Source: Dipetalonema caudispina (lineage: Eukaryota; Nematoda; Chromadorea; Rhabditida; Onchocercidae). From it: a stretch of DNA of 64,000 nucleotides. The DNA lies in NCBI GenBank assembly GCA_013365325.1, contig JABVXV010000058.1, positions 186,001-250,000 on the forward strand, in the 5' to 3' direction. Position numbers and translations under genes: made by a program. The notes under the pieces are model-generated. The model searched no databases. It saw only the letters and a program-made list of their open reading frames with translations, and was not told where the DNA came from. Numbering within the stretch: the stretch's first letter is position 1; each line of letters opens with the position of its first letter. Positions 39,132 through 51,600 of the stretch are shown here, one piece after another.

Positions 39132-40832
39132 ATGGCACATCATGGGAAAAGACTGATCATTCGGTCACTCCGAGCTACCTATGTCCTTGCTTTTCTTTTT
39201 GCCTTCAGCTTACTTTACTTCGTTGTCGAGAATGGTCTTCTAACTTGGATTATACAAAATGCTTTAAGTATTTCTGGGGTAAGTCCCAATTCATTTTGTT
39301 TTATGCCGTATGTAAAATCATATAGATTTGTCTCGTAAGATGCAACTTCTTGAATAAACTCAACATATTTTTATTAACTTTGAATTGTTTCTGGTGCATC
39401 AAAATTCTTTTGGATCTACGGTTAGTTTCCTTCTTACATTATTGGCGGGCATTTATCTTCCTGATAATAACCCATTTTTATAGAGTGTGATCTTTTGCAC
39501 ATTTTTTCATCTTTTAATCAAACATTAATTGAATGGTTGTAAGAGATGATTGACATCCATAGAACTTATGGTTTTCAGCAAGATATTGAGGAACAGATGT
39601 TAGACAAGTATAAGCTGACAGCACACAGACATATCCAATGGTTAGCAGATAGTACTGGACGAAATACAAATGCGGTAAACGATAGTTTGGCGAGCGATGA
39701 AGGGAGGGCCTGCCGTAATACAATACAAGGAAGGACTTCTGTTACTGATGACAGAGGTAATTTGAATTCACATAAGGTAGGGCCAAGTTTATTTAATCTA
39801 TTTTTGTAAATTCACAAGTTTTGGTTCTCAGAGTTCTCATCAGCTGAACAGAGTATACAGAATTTGAGGTATTCAATTTTTCTTGAATGAAAAACTGATT
39901 TTCAATCTTTATATACCGTGGCTAGCAAAAGTATCATATGCTTCTCATCTTTCTCATCTCACCATGGCTTGCTTTATAGAAAGATAGAAGCAAGTTTTAT
40001 TCCTAGCAAAGTTGTTAGTTTTTTGTTGATATCAAATTCCCGGTCATTGTCATCTGACAGCATTTTATGCACGTTTTCGTACATTCAGGTTACACATGTG
40101 AAAGAGCTTTTCTGATGTCAAATGGTTGCTGCGAAGTGGGCACTCAATCGGTACGCTTTAGCTGCGCTTGGTGTGACCTTTATACCGGTTGTTGTTCGCA
40201 CTACGAGCAGTGCGTTTCCTGTTGTTTGAGACCGGAACAGGTACATTTTTAATGCAGTTAAATTAAAAATTAAAGGAAATAATGTGCTGTTTTATGCTGG
40301 ACTGCTGCTTTTATCATAACAAATACTTCGTGCTAGCTGAGTACCTGGAAATCTGACAGAACAACTTATTTAGTTAAATTTTACTAATTTTTGCCAAAAA
40401 ATATGCTTTTGTAGAAAAACATACTGCTGGAAATGATAGAGTCAACGTCTGGGCATCGATTACGACAGATATTGTCTGCGACAGACCAGTTCGAACTTTG
40501 CATGCTTAAATGTCGCACTTCTTCAAATGTAAGGACATGAAGTTTGAGATTTCGAATTTCCAGATACTCTGCTTTGTCCAAGTGCTTCGCTTTTTCTTTT
40601 CTGAAGTAAAAGAAAAGCTGACTTAATTATTGTTATGAAAGCATACCGATGTAACAAGAATGGGTAGTACTACAAATTGAACGCTAAATGTTTTCATTGA
40701 ATGACATTGCAGTTTTTTTATAACGAAGTGAATGCATTTCTTTTCTAGAGCATACATTCGGAAAACAAATACAAAAGCGAGAAGATGAAATACTGTTATA
40801 AGCAGGAGCCGACTCGCCCGTTTTCACGATAA
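39132..40832 (+). CDS. SREBP-regulating protein SPRING1 (C12orf49) orthologue
   Basis: Exons 39132-39278, 39579-39756, 40089-40240, 40415-40528 and 40749-40832 join in phase to 224 aa (human protein 205 aa). A type II signal-anchor segment lies at residues 15-33 (TYVLAFLFAFSLLYF). The lumenal Cys-rich domain starts at Cys94 with CRNTIQGRTSVTDDRGYTCE. It continues through SNGCC, a GCCSHYEQCVSCCL block, ELCMLKCRTSS and a terminal KYCY, all hallmarks of this family. SPRING is a Golgi/ER glycoprotein needed for SREBP activation through the site-1 protease and SCAP in mammals. By inference it supports the nematode SBP-1 lipid-synthesis pathway. The ATG at 39132 is the first in frame; the longer frame from 39066 begins with GTG, with a TAG just upstream. 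The gene is divergent from the flippase. Confidence 0.92.
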
Positions 40833-41907
40833 GAATGCTTAGTTTAAGCTATTTTACGGTGAAAATTTAGATAACTTCACAATATCGGGTTACTCTTAAT
40901 ATTTTAAAGTGGATTTTATGTCTTTCTCGTTGTGCATGATTTCAATTCGAGTTATATTCTTAAGCATAAGTTTTATTTATTATGAAATTTTTCTTATCAG
41001 TAATGGTACTACTACTTCATATATGATTGTAATATATGCTTTGATCAAGGTACTTTCTCTCTACGTAGAGTAAGTATCGAAGTGCTTTAAACTATTCAAA
41101 AAAGTTTTATTCTGTAGTCGATTTTGTACAGTCTTTTTCGGATATGTTGGTTACAAGCAACTTTTACAAAGTGCATGTTTTGATGCAACATTAAGATTTA
41201 GTACTGTGACGAATTTCATCTTTTAAAGTAGTAAATAAACTTTAATTTAAAAAAATATATAAATCTGTACATATCTTTCAGTATCTGGTTGTAGGCCTTT
41301 ATTTTCTATGTTGTTATGTGTCATAATAAATTTTGTCAGCATTTTCATTCTTTCTTTTTGTTGATTTTTGAATATTCATGTTCCTTCGTATAAAGAAATC
41401 ATGAATTCAGGATTTAAATCCTCTGAGGAGCTGAAATAAACCTGTTCGTTTTTAGCGAACTGTTAGCATTAATCTTCATATATATATTATATATGTATGT
41501 AATGGCAGCAGTTTCTTTATTACGCGTTATTCATTTGCATGTCTGTTTTGAATGCAAAGAAAAATTTATTGCTTATGTTTTACATTCCTTCCCATCTGGT
41601 AACGAAGTTTATTTTTCCAACTCTCGGGATAGTGAATTCATTTTTATAGGCATGTATTACTTTCTGCACGTAAATTTTGTTTTAAATTAGATTGTTCAAT
41701 TGATCCCTTGGATTATTAAAGAAGTATTAGCTTAATAATTTTGAAATTCCGAATTATATGTAATTCATAAAAACATGGAAACTGTTAGTCTAGTGCAAAG
41801 AAAAAAAATGTGTGGTGTTTTGCGGTTTTTTCCAGTAAACTTCTGATTAAGGCGTATATAACTAATATGTCCCATAATGCTTGATCAGTGACAATTGCAG
41901 TTATATA
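40833..41907. other. Spacer between SPRING and TMEM209 genes
   Basis: About 1.07 kb. AATAAA at about 41234 could serve as a poly(A) signal for SPRING. At 41900 TTGCAG ends 8 bp before the next start codon and could be a trans-splice acceptor for the TMEM209 gene. The spacing is longer than expected for an operon. Confidence 0.4.
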
Positions 41908-44900
41908 ATGAACTCATCATGGCATCATGGAACAGTTCTGCCAACAAAGAATAAACTGGATTTACTGCTTGCATTGGAACGTGGAGCTGAAAGAGCAAGG
42001 TATGTGAAATAGCTGTGTTAGACTAATTCCTCGTGGTTTCCTTGATTAATATAGACCTAGTCTGCCCACTTGAGACCATGTCAAATCACAGTATGCTTAC
42101 TACACTATTCAGTTGATTTACTCTATGGATGAGGTATACCTTCCGTCAGTTGTTTTGGAAGGCTGTACACGTAGATTTGCACCTCAGGCTGGTCTAATAG
42201 TTCCAGAACATACTGACACACTTTGCATGGAACTGTTTTGATTTTCTTAACTTCAATTATTGAAAGATAGAATCAATCTAGACTCGAAAAAATCATGGAA
42301 ATCTTAATTAAAACAATGCAATAATTAGTTACAGGCTTTGGCAATCGTGGCGGCAGGTTATAATTTGGATTTTGCCAACAATCTGCTTCGTTTTCGATGT
42401 GAGTTACTTTGAATTGAAAGTTTATGCAGCTGATTTAGAAATTGAAATTCTCCCAGTTAAATAGATTCCGTTTCTGTTTTAAGGTTCTTCGCTATCTTGA
42501 ATTTACTCTAGAAGCAGTTTTTTGGAATTTTTCTGATTTTATTTTTAGTTTAACAATAACTCCATTTTTTTGCTTTTATTAATGACAAAAGTGAGTGCAT
42601 GCATACACAGTAGAAATGTTTTCTTTTTAGATTTTCGCTTTAAATTATGCTATTTGCGCCAGTTTGATTTCTTTCTTTCTGCGATATGATAGAGTCTATT
42701 CTACAACGTATGTGGTCGAGATCACTGCACTTTTCATTTGTTTGTTGAATTTATTGGTATGTTTTTTCGAAGCAGCGAAATATTCTTATTTTATCACGAG
42801 GAGGATACCATCGAAACTTACACCACAGCAAGTCTCTTCACGTGGGACCACCGATCAAAGTGAGATTTAGCGTTTTGCAAAGGAACTTTTTAATTTCAAG
42901 AATTTTGTAGAAATATTCGTGTAGTGCTTGTTATTGATCTCGATTTAGAAGGTGTTCAGTTTAAGAGACATAACAAAACAGTTATTCATAGGAAAGGACT
43001 TGGATTCGCGGGTTGTGAGGAGTATAGTTGTAAAGAGTGCTTTTTGCATCTCATAAACATGATACTGGCCTAACATTTTGGATGAAACCAATTTTGATAC
43101 TCTTTTGAAGAAGATAGTCTTTGTTTAATAAATATTTTAACTTCATTTTTCCAGGTAGTTGCAGCATTTTGTCACATCCTCCATCAAATAGAAATTTTAT
43201 TGCACACTGGCTTTCGGCTTTACATTTTGGCAACTGGGCAGCACAATCTCCGAAAAATCCATTTTCATCAAATCATTTAAGGCATAATTTGACTAGCCCT
43301 TCAATTGGGTCATCATTTAATAGGTCAGTTGATCTCCCAAAATTTCCATCTATTATAAAAAAAAAATACACATACAAGCGAATTCAACCAAAATCCGCAG
43401 CTACCGTCTTTTGATATAAATTAGAGTCCTCAGCGATCATTTGGACCAAATCTCATATCGTTTTGTATTGTTTCTTAAAAGATCTCAAACATGCCAGAAT
43501 TTTCTCCAGATAATCAATATGTAGCTTTTTTAAAACATTCTTAGGCGATTTTTTCACTTGAAATCAAAAATAGTGACATTTTTCAATAACTTTTAAATAA
43601 AAGTTTTCAGTCGAAAGTCAGGAATTGCTTTTGCCGACAGCGCCTTGTTTATACATTCAACACCACTGGTTGACCATCATTGCTCATATACAGAAAGACA
43701 TTCGAGTCATTCTCTACCATTATCTGCTAAAGTTGGTTCAAGGACATCACTTCGCAGTCGTCCGACATCTTCAATTCAGACAAATAAGCAGCTGGAAGAG
43801 TATCTTCAAAAAAGGTGAGAACGTGCATCGGGAAGTATGACGGTATTAAAGCAAATACTGCAAATAAAAACCACCACTTGTGGAGTGCGGCTTTTATTTG
43901 AAGCGTTTGCTATTGAGCATGTTAATATATGCTTGACCTTCATCTAACTATAGTTACACTATGAATATAGTTTGTTGAGGAAAATATATGAATTTGAAGA
44001 TATAAAACATATGAAGTCATTCTGATCACAATGCATTTTGCTGAGAGTTTTATTATTACTTTGGTGAGGATAAGGATGTTAATTAGATCCACTTTCATGC
44101 TTCCACGATGGGGAAGTTTAAAAATTGAGCAGTTGCATTCGTTAAACTGCGAAGGGTACTAATCTAATGCACTTTTCTTTACTTGGGCTACATAATGTGT
44201 CGTTTAGTCACTTAGTATAGAAACTTCCGTATGGTGACTTTGTCGATAGTCGTAAATTCGGCAGACGTCTTCCTTTGCATCACAGAAATATCCAAATTCC
44301 AGTGCTGTGAAAAGATAATACGTTGTAACAGAAATATCAAGTATAACAAGAAATTTCATTTGAACTGGGATCAAAGTTTTCCAGTCCTCGAGACAATGAG
44401 TTATTCAAAAGTGCCGTAACATCATTTTCAACATCATTTGGTTCATTGTCATCTCCCGGATCCGAGCGTATCAGTGGTTTTTCTCAGCCATTCCGCTTGG
44501 CATCTTCCAAAAATAACAGTTACGAAGTTGGAACTGCCATGTATGATGATGAACAAGGGAGAGTTGCAGGCGATGAAAATAGTGTTGTTTCGTTGGTAAC
44601 AGGTATTGTTTAATTGTGCAGTGTGTTATAATATACATTAGTTTAACTAATATATTAATATCAGTTTAGTTTTTTATCTCTGAAAATTTATGTGCTTTCT
44701 TAGAATATGAAGATTTAAATTTCAAGATAATTCTAGTCGAGCGTTCATCAAGTCATGTCAAACGCATAAATTTGTCCTGATTTGATTTCCCATAGATCAA
44801 GAAAATCAAAAATGTCATGGTACCTTGTGCCAAGTTTAATATTATTGAACCAATGTGGAATGTGAACATGTTGTACTTAGTCTGTATTACCTTCGAGAAA

Positions 44901-47320
44901 TGCCTCAGTTCTAGTGATGGTGAAATCGTCAATACTCTCAAAACACATTGTGCGTATATAGGTTCGATTCACATTTTTATTCAGGCAGTCGTATAATGGT
45001 AACTGACAAACGCATATCGTTATCGCCAATACCGCTGAATTTGATTGAACTCGGTAACGAATTGACTGCTGAAAATGGCAAAGGTATGGCGAGTGATGGG
45101 ACAGACGTTACACGAAATGCTGATAATGATAGCATCACATTTCGTGTGAATTACAACGCTGCAAAGCGGTCGCCAAAGAGAGGACGAAGTTTGTGAAATT
45201 CGACTTGATTTTGAAATTTATGCCTCAAACTTCACATTATTAGTAGTTTTTAAATATATTATAGTGAGCAAAATGAAGATATCAGTTTGTTTCCTTCGGC
45301 TATTAAGTATGATGTATTGAAATGGATATTCATTTAAGGGATGGGATTCCTTAAGATTCAGTTTTTGTTCCAGAAATATGACACTGTTTTGCTATATTTT
45401 AGAAGATGGGTTCTTTCATCGCATATACTTCGTTTGAATTTTTGTCTGAGAAGTTCTTGATATCCAACCGAAGTTTACAGGGTTTACTCCTCCGTTGCTT
45501 CGTCGATCAGAAAGTTATGAACGTCGTCGGCATTCTAGCTTGTCTCCACATTCACATTCTGGAAACCAAATTTCAAATGCTGTTCAGTTGAACGGAATTG
45601 AAAGCAGTCCTACTGGCAAGCAAATACCGATTACTTCTTCGGAAATACTGAATCAGTGAGAGTTTTTGTATTATAGATTCTTTCCTTTTTTTTTTTTTGC
45701 GATTAAAAAAGATTTTAAATGATGAAAGTTTTTAAAATAGCTCACGTTTTGTGTTATAGATATAAAATGGACGCTGAAGACTTCGCTGTCGCTGAACGTA
45801 ATTTACGCTCCTGGATTTGTCAAACAATTTTACGTCCTCTTATTGTAAAAATTGATGAAATTAATGCTGTCTTTATAAAGGCATGCTTTTTTTAATTTCG
45901 AAAATTTTCTTCGAATTAGTTTAAGAAGCTAAATGAACTCATCGTCACCGTAGAATAACTGATAATAACCTTTCAGTTAACTACTTTTTAAAAATCATAT
46001 AAATTGCAATACAATACTCACAAACAACAACCCATTGTTGATCTCAAATGAATTTTTGGAATTGTAAAGATATCGAGCATTCAGTGAAAACTAAGCCTAG
46101 ATAGGAGGATCGAATGAGTAAATTTATTCACAAATGATGAATTAACTCAAAAATGGGCAGAAAATTTCAGTCTCATGCACATTTGCATCTGAAAATCGGG
46201 CACTCTTCTGTAGAGGCGCTTCAAACTGCTGCTTCATCGAAGAGTGATTTGCTGAAGTCAGCCCTGCCATACATCTTGCCATATCTCAAAATACATGAAA
46301 AACAATCCTATCTGATTAAACGATGTCGGGAATTGTCTGCCGATGTCTGCATCAGAAATTACAATTGGCAAGGTGGAGGATATGAACCTGTTGAAAGGAA
46401 AGAAGAAGGTTGTTATTCCAATTCAGTCTTAGATTAAAGTTCCTGTCTTTTTTCTTTTTTTGAGTTCACTGATTTCTTTTTTAGTTTTCCTCCTTTTCAA
46501 TTAGGACGAAAAATTGCACATTGAATTGAATGGTATTTAAAAATTAATTAGATGTTCAGAAACTTTTTGATTTAATTAAGAAATAACGAAATGTGCACTT
46601 CAGGTGAACAGGGTTATTCGCCAGCAGAGCGGGCGTGGGGCCCGCATTTGCCAACAGATGCCCAGCTTATTTGGTCATGGTTTGCAGTTTACATGGATGC
46701 ACGGTAAATTAATTAATTATGATAGGACTCATAGACTGGAAAGTTTCAGTCTATATATAATTACTGTTAAAGTTAAGTGCTAACTTAAGTCTTTATTTAA
46801 AAGCGCGAGTGAGCGCTTTCCGTAAAAAAACTAGTATGATAGGCTCACTTGAAGTGTGTAGAGCCTTAAATTTTTTTTTTACAGGATGGGAACAAATCCT
46901 TTGGTGAGTGATATCGAAATGCCATTCTCTTCAATTTTCTACCTGAAAAAGCCTGCAAAGCCTTCGCCATTGCAGTGTATGAAAAAGTCTTTCTATATTT
47001 ATCAGGTATTAACTGAAAAATTTTGCGTTTTGTCATTGTATTTTTTGTCATTCCATTTAACCATCAGGTCCGTCGGTTCAATAGTTAAGTTTTGGGACAT
47101 CCATTAAGTTTACTATACTTTTCAGAGTAGCATGCATCCTCCACATTTTGAATTGGTGTTGGATGGTGGCCGTGAACGTTTCGAAGTTGATCGTGGCACG
47201 AAAAATCTTTGGAGAACAATATTGCTTTTCATACAGCATATTCGATTGTTTAACGATGGTCAACTGGCCAATATAAAAATTGATGAAAACGGCATCAATC
47301 TTGCTTGCGTTCTGGAGTAG
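41908..47320 (+). CDS. TMEM209 orthologue, nuclear-envelope membrane protein
   Basis: Exons: 41908-41999, 42335-42356, 42631-42859, 43155-43323, 43611-43814, 44385-44602, 44985-45188, 45481-45655, 45760-45880, 46171-46408, 46604-46703, 46885-47005, 47126-47320; in phase, 695 aa. Two membrane segments lie at about residues 39-55 and 65-85. A Ser-rich linker follows (residues 100-430). The conserved C-terminal domain starts at DAEDFAVAERNLRSWICQTI and includes IGHSSVEALQTAAS, NYNWQGGGYEP, LPTDAQLIWSWFAVYMDAR and SSMHPPHFELVLDGGRERF. The mammalian protein is a nuclear-envelope protein reported to contact NUP205. Exon 2 is only 22 nt. The intron after exon 9 appears to use a GC donor (AAAG|GCATGC): this choice preserves alignment with the family, while the nearest GT donor would drop four residues. 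Confidence 0.9.
45881..46170 (+). other. Probable GC-AG intron
   Basis: The donor reads ATAAAG|GCATGC and the acceptor GAAAATTTCAG. Use of a GT six codons earlier (after AATGCT) is also in phase but shortens the conserved helix before the IGHSS block. Confidence 0.5.
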
Positions 47321-48676
47321 ATGCTGTTATAAATGATAATGACAGGGATTTTTTTAAGTTTCAGATGAAAATTGTAACCTCCTTCAGCTTTAACTGGTTG
47401 AATTTAGTACGCTTTTCAAAAAAAGTAGGAAGTTCTCGTTTTTTCGCCTTCTCCCTAGTCTTCCAAATTACCTTCCTACTTTAGTACTTTTTGAATGACG
47501 ATTTAAATTCCAAGTGGCTGGATAGTTCACTATTTATATAGATCACATCTCACAGATTTCGAAACTCTTAAAATTTTAGTTAATTTGTACAGTCGTTTTA
47601 AACTGCTTCATCCAGTTTTCCTGAATTGATCAGATCAAAAGAGTCATAATCATTTAACATCCATTATCAAGGCGGTTGCTTTCATGAATGTTATCTGCAT
47701 TTATTTTTTAGTATGCTTTTATATTTCATTGCAATTTTTTTTACCAATAACATTATTTTCTCATCTCACTCATTTGCCGTACAAATTATAGAAGGACCGA
47801 AAGATCTCATTCCTGCTTCGAAAAAGCATTCAAATCCTTCTACACTGTGTTGCAACTTTAGTCGCCGTTTTTCGCTCTGAATACTAAGTTTTCAATATGG
47901 GAATTGTCAGCAATCACTAATTAATTTCCAGAATAGTTCCACTCTACATCTTCTTAATATAACTTTGAATGAGTGTTGTATCCCTAAATATGATGTCTCC
48001 ATACATTTTTTTATTATGGATTTGTTAGATTTATTTTAATTTGCCTTTAGAACTAGATTTTGCTTGTTTCAAAGGCTTTCTACAAATCCCATGCTTCAAT
48101 TTCCATTCATATCGAATTTTCGTTGATGAAACGAAATTATGCCATATCTTACAACTGCAATGATATTCAAACGAAATATACAGATCGGATGTTTGTGGAG
48201 GAAAGTAAATGGTAGTTATAAATAAACATATCAGAAGATGTTGCTAGAAATTATCTAATAAAAGTAAGGAAAAAGCGGAAAACTGAGATCATGAAGAAAG
48301 GAGGTACAAGCGAGAAGAATTCATATCACTAACATAAGTATGCATAAGTGCCATCGCCAGTACTTTCAGTATTACCATAGAGTAGCCTTTGAAGCCAAGT
48401 CTATATGGATAGAACAATCACTACTACTAGGACTTCTATTACTTCCAAGATCACCATGATTGTCATTGATATATCAGTAGTTCCAGTACGTCTACTACTG
48501 TACCATAATTGTTAATTTATGCTAGTGCCACTGTTACTCCATACCGGATCACTTCTCTAATTCTTCTAGCTTATATCTTTGCTATTACACTTCACTAACT
48601 GATCATTACCGCCATTGCTACTACCACTGCTTTTGCTATCAATTTGTTATAACTCTATAAAAAGTGTAAACAGTCG
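47321..48676. other. Convergent intergenic region
   Basis: About 1.36 kb between the stops of two convergent genes. It contains T-rich tracts and a decayed triplet-rich area (about 48404-48640) with CTACTACTA and related units. No gene is seen. Confidence 0.5.
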
Positions 48677-51600
48677 CTACAAACGTTTCCTTTTCGATGG
48701 CTCAATTTGATAAGATAATTCCATCAGGCGCCGCTGATTGTCGATCACTTTGAAATTCCTATAAAAAAGTATAATTAATTGACCAAATTTTCGAAAAGAT
48801 GGAAAAGCAGGTCTCAAAGAATTTTCCGCAAATTTTCCTAGATATTTTAAATTACAAATTTTTAAGGACGTTCAGAAAGCAACAACTCGATGGAATGTAT
48901 AATAACAAAATTACCTTAGTAACTGGAAGAAAATTACTTACCGGACAAGGTTTTTTGATTTGAAAACCTTTCGTTCGAAGGCAACAGCTGAAAAAACAAA
49001 TAATTCAAATGATTACAATGTTACTATAGATGTATTAACCACTTTAGAAACAGTGTCATGATAATAGCACTGCTAAGTGATTATATCTTGATACCATCTT
49101 TATCGTGTTCGATCCAAGTACCAAAACGCAGTAAGAATGGTGCCATGTCCAGATATTATTCGGCGACTGACCAAAACTTTTACTGATAAATTAGGATCAT
49201 GAAGTAATCTCAGAGACATACCTGGATATTTGCACTGCCTAAAGCTTCGCAAAACATTAGCAATCATGTGCTGAAATCATTTCAAATATTTAAAATAATT
49301 GTCATTGGAGAGAAGAAATAAACATTTAATTAAAAGGAGGCGAGAAATTGCTTCCTGTCATTCTACTGCTCCAATAATGAAATAAATACTAAAGAAAAAG
49401 ATATTTTGATATTGAATAGCATCAAAAATGAAATTCGAGGTATAAGAAAAATAAGATAAAAGAACTTTAAAAGTGAATTTAGTGCCCGACGTGTTTCCCA
49501 TTGTAAATTTGCTAAAATTAATATTGCATGGCGTGTATATTAAGCATGTAGTAATGTGGTACTTACCATTTTCTCAAAATTGATTAAACCAGCGAAATAG
49601 GTCTTATTGCCTTCGTGTGTAAATGTTAAATCCTTGAGAAGTAATGGGATAAATGGTACCGTTGGTGCACTCATATTAGCTGTAAGCATCCGATAAGCAC
49701 GGTGATTACGGCATGGATCGAGTAATTCTTCGAATTCCGCATACTGCTGTTTCATTTTAGATGGAAGTTTCTGGAAATAATAATACTTGTTTCAAACTTT
49801 ACTAGGTACCATACCTTTTTCGCCCCATATTTCAAACTTTAATTTTAGACTCATTTTAGATTAAAGCACACTATCTCTGAGAGAATGATATCTCGAACTT
49901 TTGATTGTGAAAAAAATAAAATAAAATAAAAGGAACTCACATCCCAAAGATGAGTGATCCGACTTACAGCAACATTACTGAGACCTAAGATAATCGCAAA
50001 TAACGACAACAAATCCCTGTTTTCTTTTGCGCTGCAGAATTTACATACTTTATTTTAATCAATTTTGTGGTCATTAAAGTAAAGGCTTGGAGTAAGTTAA
50101 AATCGAATTTTAAAATAAACTTGAATTACTTATCGAAATTAAAATGTGAATCTTATTTGGGAGTAAGCCGAGAAGAGATGAATATAAATCTCGATTCCTG
50201 CTTTTTCCTTCAAAAAAGCATGAAATTCAAAAACTTGATATTATGCTTCCTCATCCATCGACTAAAATGTCTATAATTTTTATTGAAAATTACATCAAAC
50301 TTACTGTGCAGCAATTTTGATAAATTTTTTGAGAATCGAAAGACGTTTTGTATTGCCCTGAGCAAGCAGCACTTCAGTTGTTGTCCAAAATTGTACTTCG
50401 TTGAAACGACGCATTAAAAGATCTAAATTTGATGTTATCCGACTGGGAAATTGCTCTCGTCCAAACACCTAAAATATTTCAAAATTTTCAGAAGTCCTCA
50501 AAAACCAACAAATTTTTGAAATTCAGAAAGTTTTCTTCCGAGAATTTGATTTGAAAAATAATTAAGGATAAAGAACCTGAATGATAAGTTCGATATCATC
50601 AGTTGCTTCTAATAATTGGGTATGAAAGATGAGCAATTGTTGGGCAATATCAACACTAGTTAAATAGTCCAGCAATGAGGAATGGACACTCTCCGATGGA
50701 CCACCTTGTTGCGGCATTGGAACCTGAATTAGCTTACCTTAATCCTTTATTAACATCGAAAAGAACAGTTGTGTACTTCTGCCATTAGGATTTGAATATT
50801 AGAGGAAATTCAAAATGAATTCAACCCGTTTAAATATTCCTTTTTTTTGGCAAACAATCTACTGAAGCATTAAAATTTACCAGCGTTTCAATTTCATCAC
50901 TATAAGCGATATACAAACATCCATTCAATGAAATCATTGTCGGAACACTAATATCATTTGGTGAAAAGATTATTCTTTCTGGAAACAACATCACAGAGCA
51001 CACTCAAAAAAATTTTCCAATTGTTTAAAAAGTGCAAAATTTTGAAAAATTAATCTATTAATAGCTCTTGCAACTAAACTTCTTATTTTTACTCAAAATT
51101 TTTTATAAAACTGAATTGAGCTTTGAAAGAAATTGTAATGTTTAGAGTGTTCTTCAATGTCAACGTATGGTTTCTCATGATCTCTTGTTTTCTCTCCTTT
51201 CTTAATTTCATTTTTGACAGAGATAAAGAAAGATGGAGAAGATTGCAAACATTTCTACGCTAGATATTTTCCGAATTTTTGAAAAGAAAAAAAGATGAAG
51301 AAGCGCTTTATGTTCACCAATACGACCACTGAGGATTTAATTTTGCAATCTGAAGTGAAGATGAAAATTTCAAAAATTCAAAAACTTGCAAAATTCACCT
51401 CCACTGCTTTTCACTTCAACTAATTGCAATTCTTCGTTAGAGCCACTGTAGCGCATTTTTGTTTTTGCCATTTCACAGATATCAGCAGCAGTTTTATCAA
51501 GTCTTATACTCATTATAAAAGAACTTGTATCGGATAGATAAATTACTTGGTTACCTGAAGAGATCAACCGATAAATATATTTAAAAATGCTTCAATGATT

